A stretch of DNA of 11,774 bases from contig JAODNF010000288.1 of the NCBI GenBank assembly GCA_025464915.1, positions 1 through 11,774 of the forward strand, read 5' to 3'. The translations under genes were made by a program, and so were the position numbers. Positions 1 through 5,345 of the stretch are shown one piece after another. The stretch comes from Frankiales bacterium (GTDB taxonomy: Bacteria; Actinomycetota; Actinomycetes; Mycobacteriales; SCTD01). Positions within the stretch are counted from its first letter, which is position 1. Every line of letters begins with the position of its first letter. The notes beneath the pieces were generated by a model. The model was not told the origin of the DNA. It saw nothing but the letters and a program-made list of their open reading frames with translations, and searched no databases.

Positions 1-2
1 GC

Positions 3-908
3 GAGCGGTTCTTCGAGCGCCCCGAGGTGCGCGAGGCGGTCCTGCTGCTCCGCGGCCAGGCACGGGCGTCCGACACCGACCTGCCCGACACGCTGCCGGA
101 GGCGGTCGCGAGCGTGCTCGCCGTCCGTGGCTGGACCGCCGAGCCGCCCGCCTCTTCGGGCGCCGTCCGCGAGCGCTGGGAGTCGCTCGCGGCGCTGCAC
201 CGGCTCGCGGTGGACCTGTCCGACATGACCCTCACCGAGTTCGTCGCCGAGCTCGAGGAGCGGGCCGCCTCCCAGCACGCGCCTGCGGCGGCCGGTGTCA
301 CCCTCGCCTCCCTGCATGCCGCGAAGGGGCTGGAGTGGGACGCGGTCTTCCTCGTCGGCCTCGTCGACGGCACCCTGCCGCTCGTGCACGCCGACACTCC
401 CGCGCAGGTCGAGGAGGAGCGCAGGCTGCTCTACGTCGGCGTCACCCGGGCCCGCGAGCACCTGGCCCTCTCCTGGGCGCTGGCCCGATCGCCCGGCGGA
501 CGGGCGGTGCGTCGCCCGTCCCGGTTCCTCGACGGGCTCGTGCGGGGCGTGGTCTCCAGAGCCCCCGCGCCCCGACCTGCCCGCGCCGCTCGTGGCAGCG
601 CGCCGCTGAACTGCCGCATCTGCGGCGCCGTCCTCAACGCCGCGGTCGACAAGAAGCTCGGCAGGTGCGCGACCTGCCCGTCCGACCGGGACGAGGCGCT
701 GTTCGAGCAGCTGCGCGAGTGGCGTGCGGAGCGGGCCAAGGGCCTGGGCCAGCCGGCCTACTGCGTGTTCACCGACGCGACGCTCGCCGCCATCGCCGAG
801 CAGCTGCCCACCGACGTCGCCGCGCTCGTCGCCATCCAGGGCATCGGCCAGTCCAAGCTCGACAAGTTCGGCGACGAGGTCCTCGCCCTGGTGTCCGCCC
901 GGACCTGA
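3..908 (+). CDS. uvrD2: ATP-dependent DNA helicase UvrD2, C-terminal part (5' end outside window)
   Basis: This is the last 301 residues of a superfamily 1 (UvrD/Rep/PcrA) 3'-5' DNA helicase. The reading frame is open to base 3, so the start codon lies outside the window. At about bases 297-470 it shows the motif V-like stretch VTLASLHAAKGLEWDAVF and the motif VI stretch ERRLLYVGVTRAREHL, which contains the arginine finger region. At 612-680 four cysteines in two CxxC pairs (CRIC and CATC) form the tetracysteine module known in mycobacterial UvrD2. Bases about 690-900 encode an HRDC domain ending in an AIQGIGQSKLDKFGDEVL helix-hairpin. In mycobacteria this tetracysteine-HRDC tail identifies UvrD2 as distinct from UvrD1. 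The role is DNA unwinding in replication and repair. The gene immediately precedes the whiB7 locus on the same strand, as in mycobacteria, which supports both identifications. Confidence 0.93.
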   Translation, partial: ERFFERPEVREAVLLLRGQARASDTDLPDTLPEAVASVLAVRGWTAEPPASSGAVRERWESLAALHRLAVDLSDMTLTEFVAELEERAASQHAPAAAGVTLASLHAAKGLEWDAVFLVGLVDGTLPLVHADTPAQVEEERRLLYVGVTRAREHLALSWALARSPGGRAVRRPSRFLDGLVRGVVSRAPAPRPARAARGSAPLNCRICGAVLNAAVDKKLGRCATCPSDRDEALFEQLREWRAERAKGLGQPAYCVFTDATLAAIAEQLPTDVAALVAIQGIGQSKLDKFGDEVLALVSART

Positions 909-955
909 TCCGGCGCCTGATCAGGGCTTGGCAGAAAGTTTTCGATTCCGACCCG

Positions 956-994
956 ATAAATGCGTTGCGCAGGTTCTGACGGTGCTCGTAACCT
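956..994 (+). promoter_or_regulatory. Candidate whiB7 promoter with WhiB7-type AT-rich box
   Basis: TTGCGC (965-970) and TAACCT (989-994) are separated by 18 bp and fit a housekeeping sigma-factor promoter. The A/T run ATAAAT (956-961) lies just upstream of the -35 element in an otherwise very GC-rich sequence. Known WhiB7-activated promoters carry an AT-rich box a few bases upstream of the -35, where the AT-hook binds, and whiB7 autoactivates. The start would be near 1001, giving a leader of about 460 nt before whiB7. The assignment is by pattern only. Confidence 0.55.
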
Positions 995-1046
995 GCGGAC
1001 CACGACGTCAGCCGCCGGCTGACCGCTGACTACGAGGAGGTGCCCT

Positions 1047-1250
1047 GTGGAGATCAACACGATGACGAACAGCACGGGCGTCTCCGCCTGGGCTGGCCTC
1101 GGCGTGCGCAGCACGAGTATGTCGCCGAAGCCGCAGCACCAGGGGAGCGGTCTGCCCTTCGCCGGCTACGCCACCGATCTCGCCGTCGTCCCGACGGCCG
1201 TTCGTACGGCTGACGCCAAGGTTCCAGATCCTCGAGGTCGACAGCGCTGA
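1047..1250 (+). CDS. whiB7 leader ORF (upstream regulatory ORF, 67 codons)
   Basis: A short ORF starts at GTG 1047, preceded by a strong Shine-Dalgarno GAGGAGG (1034-1040) at six bases, and ends at TGA 1248-1250. The peptide (MEINTMTNSTGVSAWAG...) has no recognisable domain, signal peptide or membrane segment. Its value is probably regulatory. It lies between a promoter and an intrinsic terminator (1271-1311) upstream of whiB7, and its stop codon falls inside a hairpin that competes with that terminator. In mycobacteria and Streptomyces (wblC) an upstream ORF links ribosome stalling to transcriptional readthrough of whiB7. The same function is inferred here. At 67 codons it is longer than the very short mycobacterial leader ORFs as I recall them. 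The sequence SD is identical to that of whiB7 itself (ACGAGGAGGTG in both). Confidence 0.72.
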   Translation: MEINTMTNSTGVSAWAGLGVRSTSMSPKPQHQGSGLPFAGYATDLAVVPTAVRTADAKVPDPRGRQR

Positions 1251-1273
1251 ACACCAGCGCAGCAGCCTCGAGG
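1230..1273 (+). promoter_or_regulatory. Candidate antiterminator hairpin overlapping the leader ORF stop
   Basis: CCTCGAGG at 1230-1237 can pair with the same palindromic octamer at 1266-1273. Inside, GCGCTG (1244-1249) pairs with CAGCGC (1255-1260) around a five-base loop. The downstream arm uses bases 1271-1273, the base of the terminator stem, so the two structures exclude each other. The leader ORF stop codon (1248-1250) sits in the inner stem, so a terminating ribosome would prevent this fold. Pairing was read by eye and no energies were computed. Confidence 0.5.
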
Positions 1274-1313
1274 CCGCGGAACCCGACAAGGGATCCGCGG
1301 CCTTGTTGTTTCT
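1271..1313 (+). terminator. Intrinsic terminator in the whiB7 leader (attenuator)
   Basis: AGGCCGCGGA (1271-1280) pairs perfectly with TCCGCGGCCT (1294-1303). An inner CCC/GGG (1282-1284 with 1290-1292) extends the stem, leaving a GACAA loop. The T-rich tract TTGTTGTTTCT (1303-1313) follows directly. This is a canonical Rho-independent terminator, and it stands more than 140 bp upstream of whiB7 on the same strand, about 20 bp after the leader ORF. It would abort transcription before whiB7 unless the alternative hairpin at 1230-1273 forms. Confidence 0.8.
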
Positions 1314-1314
1314 C

Positions 1315-1362
1315 CGGCAGCACCAACGGCAGCACCAACGGCAGCACCACCGCCAGCACCAC
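1315..1362 (+). repeat. 12-bp tandem repeat, four units, in the whiB7 leader
   Basis: The unit CGGCAGCACCAA occurs at 1315-1326 and 1327-1338, then CGGCAGCACCAC at 1339-1350 and CGCCAGCACCAC at 1351-1362. A degenerate continuation runs to about 1377. It sits between the attenuator and the whiB7 ribosome binding site. A 12-bp unit preserves any frame, but no ORF with a credible start covers it, and it is not in the frame of the leader ORF. The strand is purine-poor (C/A-rich) and would be largely unstructured as RNA. Confidence 0.85.
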
Positions 1363-1459
1363 CGACCGCAGCGCCACAGCTGCACCGCACGACAAGGCAG
1401 TACCCGGCTCAGGTGAGACCCACCTTCGATGAGCCACCGTCACGAGGAGGTGACAACCG

Positions 1460-1852
1460 GTGTCCATGACCCTCACGCTCGAGACGCTCGAGCCCGACGA
1501 GACCTTCCCGGTCGACCCGCTGACCATCACGGACTTCGACGAGGCCGTGAAGCTGGTCCCGTCCGGCACGGAGCTCCCCTGCCACCAGGTCGACGCAGAC
1601 CTGTGGTTCGCGGAGTCCCCGGCCGACGTCGAGACCGCCAAGGCGCTCTGCGCCCCGTGCCCGCTCAAGACCGCCTGCCTCGCCGGCGCCCTCGAGCGTC
1701 GGGAGCCGTGGGGTGTCTGGGGCGGCCAGCTGGTCCTGTCCGGCGTCGTCGTCCCCCGCAAGCGGCCCCGTGGCCGTCCGCGCAAGGACGCCGCGCCGTA
1801 CGAGATCCCGACGATCACGGCTCAGGTCCCCTCGCAGGAGTCCGCCGCATGA
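1460..1852 (+). CDS. whiB7: WhiB7 (WblC) iron-sulfur transcriptional activator
   Basis: A 130-residue WhiB-family protein. Four cysteines (C41, C64, C67, C73) have the WhiB spacing with a CxxC pair and would ligate a [4Fe-4S] cluster. The GVWGG turn is at 85-89, followed by the basic AT-hook RPRGRPRK at about 102-109. The C-terminal AT-hook is the hallmark separating WhiB7 from other WhiB proteins. WhiB7 binds the principal sigma factor region 4 and AT-rich DNA upstream of -35 boxes to activate intrinsic resistance genes for ribosome-targeting antibiotics. Start GTG 1460 is chosen because GAGGAGG (1444-1450) lies nine bases upstream; ATG 1466 is in frame but at 15 bases. The gene follows uvrD2, as in mycobacteria. 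Its long leader (1001-1459) with ORF, terminator and antiterminator implies translation-responsive attenuation plus autoactivation. Confidence 0.95.
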   Translation: MSMTLTLETLEPDETFPVDPLTITDFDEAVKLVPSGTELPCHQVDADLWFAESPADVETAKALCAPCPLKTACLAGALERREPWGVWGGQLVLSGVVVPRKRPRGRPRKDAAPYEIPTITAQVPSQESAA

Positions 1853-1865
1853 ACCCACCCCACGA

Positions 1866-1888
1866 CGTTGCTCGCTTCGCTCACAACG
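1866..1888. repeat. Short imperfect palindrome downstream of whiB7
   Basis: CGTTG (1866-1870) and CAACG (1884-1888) flank the core CTCGCTTCGCTCA. This resembles the small GTTGCTCGCTTCGCTCACAAC-type palindromes scattered in GC-rich genomes. A related CTCACTCGTTCGCTACCTCATC-like stretch follows at about 1919-1940. It lies in the roughly 100-bp gap between whiB7 and the 55-residue ORF. The function is unknown. Confidence 0.35.
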
Positions 1889-1953
1889 ACGCGGGGACCC
1901 CGGGCGGCTGCTCCTTCACCTCACTCGTTCGCTACCTCATCAGGAGACTCACC

Positions 1954-2121
1954 ATGTACACCGCTCTTCGCGAAGAGCTCGTCCACGCGACCGTCCACGA
2001 ACGACAGCTCAAGGCGGAGGCCGACGCCCGGTCCCTCCGCCTGATGGCCGTCCGCCGGTGGCAGCGCAAGGCGGCGAAGGCGGACCAGCGCGTCCGGCTC
2101 GCCCGGCTCGCAGTCCGCTAG
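1954..2121 (+). CDS. Small basic helical protein of unknown function (55 aa)
   Basis: A 55-residue protein beginning MYTALREELVHATVHERQ, with ATG 1954 preceded by CAGGAGA (1941-1947) at six bases. It is rich in Arg, Lys, Ala, Leu and Glu, and almost the whole chain is predicted by eye to be one or two amphipathic helices. It has no cysteine and no membrane segment. Similar short MYxAL.. helical proteins of unknown role are common in actinobacteria, to my recollection. A longer frame reading back to 1429 was not used because bases 1429-1850 are occupied by whiB7 in another frame and the good ribosome binding site is here. It lies 101 bp after whiB7 on the same strand with no obvious terminator between, so cotranscription with whiB7 is possible. 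I do not recognise a function. Confidence 0.65.
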   Translation: MYTALREELVHATVHERQLKAEADARSLRLMAVRRWQRKAAKADQRVRLARLAVR

Positions 2122-2169
2122 CAGCACGGCGCTGATCGCGCCGTCGACCGACCGCACCACCTTGGGATG

Positions 2170-2210
2170 CACGAAGCCCTCGGCCCCTCCTTCGGGCCGA
2201 GGGCTTCGTG
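2170..2210. terminator. Bidirectional terminator between convergent genes
   Basis: A 17-bp perfect inverted repeat (2170-2186 with 2194-2210; arm starts CACGAAGCCCTCGGCCC) encloses the seven-base loop CTCCTTC. No T tract follows on either strand, which is usual in such GC-rich genomes. It lies between the plus-strand 55-residue ORF (stop 2121) and the minus-strand propeller gene (stop 2220), so it can end transcripts from both sides. Confidence 0.75.
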
Positions 2211-2219
2211 GCGTCCGAG

Positions 2220-5200
2220 CTAGGCGCGACGCCGGCGGAGCACCACTCCGGCGCCGAGCAGCAGCAGGGCGAGCAGCGCGACCACGGGAGCGCCACCGGT
2301 CGCGGCCAGGCTGCCGCCCTTGCCGCCCCTGCCGGGGGTGATGACGCCACCGGTGACGGGGTTGACGACCCTGTCCAGGTCGCCGGCGGTCGTCGTCCAG
2401 ACCGACCGGCCGTAGGTCGTGACGACCAGCGTCTTGTTGTTCTGCGGCGCGGCGTAGGTCTCGTACGCCGGCGCGGCGGGCAGCCCCTTGCCGAGCTGGT
2501 AGTAGGTGCCGCCCGAGCTGGTCTTCGACACGAACACGCCCACGTCGGTGCTGACGATCAGCTTGCCCTGGTAGGGGAAGACGTGGTTGGCCGGCAGGTC
2601 CGGCAGGTTTCCGGAGATGTCGGCGAACGTCGCGCCGGCGTCCGTGGACCGGAAGACGTGACCGGTGCCGATCTTGCTGACGTCGTCGCCGAGCGAGCCC
2701 GGCGGGATCCAGCGCCGGCCGTACCCGCCGAGGGTGACGTAGACCGTCTTCGGCTGCTTCGGGTCGATGGAGACGCCGGTGACGTACCGCTTGGGCAGGC
2801 CCTTTGCCTTGGCGATGTGCCAGCCGCCGACGTTGGTCGCGATCCCGCTGTTGAACGGGACGCCGCCGGTGACGATGTCGCAGTAGCCGCAGTAGCCGAC
2901 GTAGATGTTGTCACCGCGGACGTCGATCGCCGACTCGGAGTTCACCGGGTCGCCGGCCCCCGCGCTCGCGTTCTTGTCGCCCGGGTGGGTGCGGGTGCCG
3001 AGGTCGAACACGTTCTTCCACGTGCTGCTGGTGGTGGCGGTGCCTCGGGTCGTCTCGTAGATGATCCGCCCGCCGATCACGAGGTGGTCCGCGTCGGTGG
3101 GGTCCATCTTGAACGGCGTTCCGAACAGCGCGCCGGTGACGTCGGACGGCGTGTTCGTCGTCCAGGTCTTGCCGCCGTCACGGCTCACCCGGGTCGCTGC
3201 GCCGGTGTACTCCTCCCAGATGGCGTTGCTGTTGTCCGGGTCGATCGCGACGTAGAAGCCGTCGCCGCCGTAGATGCCGATGGTCTTGCCGGACTTCAGG
3301 ATCTTGGCCGTGCCGTTGTCCTGCAGCCCGATCGCGACGGTGCCGTCCTTCGCCATGGCGGAGTCGTAGGGCAGCAGCGTGTTGAACCCGACGTTCTTGC
3401 CGCGCTTCCAGTTCGCGTTGTCGAGCTGGTCACCGCCGCCGACGGTCTGCGCGTAGACGCCGCCGTCGTTGCCGGCGACGAGCGTGACGCCCTCACCGGC
3501 TGGGATGAAGAGCCCGGCGTGCTGGTCGGGGTGCGTCGTCGTGGTGGCGCCGTCGGTGACGTCCGTGGCGTTCGCGGGGCAGAAGGGGACGCCCGCGCTG
3601 AGACCGAAGCAGCTCGTGCCGCCGAAGTAGCGCCCGACGACCTTGAACTGGGTGGAGCCGGCCGGCGGGTCCACCGGCGGTGCAGGCACGCCCACGGGTG
3701 TGATCACCAGGGGGGTCGTGTTGGTCCAGACCTCCTCGAGACCGAACGCGATCCTGGCCGGCGCACCGCTGACGTCGGACCCGCTGGTGGGATCCACCTC
3801 GATCCAGCTGTTGTACCAGGACTGCACACCGGGCGCGTACGACGCGGAGTTGGCGCCGACGAGCGCCGTGCCCGTCGTCGGGGATGACAGCTGCGCCGAG
3901 TCGGCGAGCTTGGTCCAGTTCTTGCCGAAGTCCGGCGATGCGTAGATGCCGTTGAGCACCGTGTTGCCCGGCACCTTGGTCGGCAGGCCGTCCGGCTCGG
4001 GGACGCCGCCGTCTGCGGTGCGGGCGTTGTTGAACTTGTCGGCGTCCTGGACGACGGCGAAGACGTAGTCGTGGTCCTGGTTCGGACCGTTGGCGATGCT
4101 CATGCTGGTGCGGCCGATGCGGGTCTGGGCCGCGAACCCGGACGGGCCACCGAGGTAGGAGAAGGACCCGGGTGCCCCCGAGTCGCTGGTGTAGAGGCCG
4201 TTGCGGGGCGACTGCGGCTGGCCCTGCGCGTTCTTCTTCGTCCCCGCGCGCCAGCCGACGACGGCGAGCACCTTGCCGCCGCCCGCGCCGCCCGGGTCGC
4301 CCGCGCGCACGACGACGTCCGTGACGATGTTGGCGAAGAAGCAGGTCGGCTTGTTCACGTCGGTGCAGGTCGTCGGCAGCACGACGTTGGTGAAGCTGCG
4401 GCCCGCGTCGTTCGAGCGGTACAGGCCCTTGCCGGTGGCGAGGTAGAGGCGCTTGTTGTCGGTCGGGTCGACGCGCATCGCGAACGAGATCGTGCCGTCC
4501 GGGACGCCCTTGGACTTCGTCCAGGACGTGCCGTGGTTGGTCGTCCAGTAGGCGCCGAGCCCGGAGAACGACGAGCCGCCGTAGGCCGGGTCGCCGGTGC
4601 CGACCACGACCGTGCCGCCCCCCGAAGGGGTGAACGCGACCGCACCGGTGATCTGCGTCGGCAGGTTGTCGCCGATCGAGTGCCAGGTCGTCCCGGCGTT
4701 GGTGGTCTCCCAGACACCGCCGTTGGCGACCGCGGCGAACCAGTTCTTGCTCGAGGCGGGGTTGTAGGCGAAGTCCTCGGTGCGTCCGCTGAGGTCGGCC
4801 AGGCCGAGCCCGTTGACGCTGCTGTAGCCCGCGTTGTCGAAGGTGAGCGGCTGGGTCGTGTAGGGCTTCCACGTCGACGTCGGGCTGGCAACGCCGCTGG
4901 CCTTCAGAGCGGCCGCCTGCGCCACGCCCGCGGGATAGGCCGCCGCGCTCAGGTCGCCGCTCGCGCCGCTCAGCTGGCGGGCGCCCAGGCTGGCACTGGC
5001 CCTCATGAGGTCCTCGAACGGCTCGACCTTCACTGCGCTGCACGACCCGCGCTGTCCGGCGGCGAAGCCGGACAGGCTCGTCGACTCGACCAGCTGGGTC
5101 CCGGGAGGGCACGGGGTGTCCGACCCGGCAGCGCTGACGGGTGCGGCGCTGGGGGCGAGGGCCAGTGCGAGAGCGCCTGCTGCCGAGGCAGCGGCGAGCG

Positions 5201-5222
5201 CGAGCAGGGGCCTGCGCGACAT
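2220..5222 (-). CDS. Secreted, cell-wall-anchored beta-propeller protein with Asp-box (BNR/sortilin-type) repeats
   Basis: A 1000-residue exported protein. Residues 1 to about 32 form a signal peptide (MSRR, then an Ala/Leu core ending VSAAG). Asp-box motifs of the S/T-x-D/N-x-G-x-[TS]-[WF] type are visible at about 173-180, 227-234, 270-277, 429-436, 680-687 and 859-866, spread over 700 residues. This is typical of BNR, VPS10/sortilin-like or GH74-like tandem propellers. NDGGVY (585-590) and LQDNG (633-637) fit blade edges. The C terminus has LAATG (972-976), then a 20-residue hydrophobic helix and RRRRA. This is the LAxTG sorting signal of actinobacterial class E sortases, so the protein should be linked to peptidoglycan and face outward. 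Start ATG 5222 has GGAGA a few bases upstream. No sortase gene is in the window. A carbohydrate-binding or hydrolase role is possible, but no catalytic residues could be assigned. Confidence 0.85.
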   Translation of the reverse strand: MSRRPLLALAAASAAGALALALAPSAAPVSAAGSDTPCPPGTQLVESTSLSGFAAGQRGSCSAVKVEPFEDLMRASASLGARQLSGASGDLSAAAYPAGVAQAAALKASGVASPTSTWKPYTTQPLTFDNAGYSSVNGLGLADLSGRTEDFAYNPASSKNWFAAVANGGVWETTNAGTTWHSIGDNLPTQITGAVAFTPSGGGTVVVGTGDPAYGGSSFSGLGAYWTTNHGTSWTKSKGVPDGTISFAMRVDPTDNKRLYLATGKGLYRSNDAGRSFTNVVLPTTCTDVNKPTCFFANIVTDVVVRAGDPGGAGGGKVLAVVGWRAGTKKNAQGQPQSPRNGLYTSDSGAPGSFSYLGGPSGFAAQTRIGRTSMSIANGPNQDHDYVFAVVQDADKFNNARTADGGVPEPDGLPTKVPGNTVLNGIYASPDFGKNWTKLADSAQLSSPTTGTALVGANSASYAPGVQSWYNSWIEVDPTSGSDVSGAPARIAFGLEEVWTNTTPLVITPVGVPAPPVDPPAGSTQFKVVGRYFGGTSCFGLSAGVPFCPANATDVTDGATTTTHPDQHAGLFIPAGEGVTLVAGNDGGVYAQTVGGGDQLDNANWKRGKNVGFNTLLPYDSAMAKDGTVAIGLQDNGTAKILKSGKTIGIYGGDGFYVAIDPDNSNAIWEEYTGAATRVSRDGGKTWTTNTPSDVTGALFGTPFKMDPTDADHLVIGGRIIYETTRGTATTSSTWKNVFDLGTRTHPGDKNASAGAGDPVNSESAIDVRGDNIYVGYCGYCDIVTGGVPFNSGIATNVGGWHIAKAKGLPKRYVTGVSIDPKQPKTVYVTLGGYGRRWIPPGSLGDDVSKIGTGHVFRSTDAGATFADISGNLPDLPANHVFPYQGKLIVSTDVGVFVSKTSSGGTYYQLGKGLPAAPAYETYAAPQNNKTLVVTTYGRSVWTTTAGDLDRVVNPVTGGVITPGRGGKGGSLAATGGAPVVALLALLLLGAGVVLRRRRA

Positions 5223-5275
5223 GGGGTCTCCATGGGGCTGGGTAGGCGGACCGGTCGGTCAACCGGAGCGTAGTC

Positions 5276-5305
5276 ATTCTGCGTCATGCTCCCCGGTCTT
5301 GTCAG
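5276..5305 (-). promoter_or_regulatory. Candidate promoter for the propeller gene
   Basis: On the minus strand CTGACA (5305-5300) and CAGAAT (5281-5276) are 18 bp apart and match the housekeeping consensus at five and four of six positions. The transcript would start near 5269, about 45 nt before the ATG. It overlaps the region upstream of the divergent phosphatase gene. Confidence 0.4.
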
Positions 5306-5330
5306 GAACCTGAAGGCGCGGGCGGCTGTC

Positions 5331-5345
5331 TAGGCTCCGGGTGTG
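5331..5345 (+). promoter_or_regulatory. -10 element for a probable leaderless transcript
   Basis: TAGGCT (5331-5336) fits the TAnnnT pattern. It ends six bases before the GTG start codon at 5343, with no Shine-Dalgarno between. That spacing places the transcription start on the first base of the start codon. The -35 region is weak. Leaderless mRNAs of this design are common in actinobacteria. Confidence 0.5.

Noticed and set aside
27..908. Start of the helicase gene at base 27
   Set aside because: The homologous frame (ERFFERPEVREAV) continues unbroken to base 3. The GTG at 27 is internal to UvrD2.
1315..1377. CRISPR array
   Set aside because: The 12-bp units are directly contiguous with no spacers and no cas genes nearby.
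1429..2121. A 230-residue plus-strand frame covering whiB7 and the following small gene
   Set aside because: Its first 175 codons run out of frame through whiB7. Only the part from ATG 1954 has a ribosome site and its own composition.
5251..5266. CCGGT-N6-ACCGG palindrome upstream of the propeller gene
   Set aside because: Only five bp per arm in very GC-rich sequence, which is expected by chance. No supporting context.
2208..5273. Two long plus-strand frames (559 and 400 residues) opposite the propeller gene
   Set aside because: They are Val/Asp/Arg/Gly-rich antisense shadows typical of high-GC coding DNA. The minus-strand frame has a signal peptide, Asp-boxes and a sorting signal.
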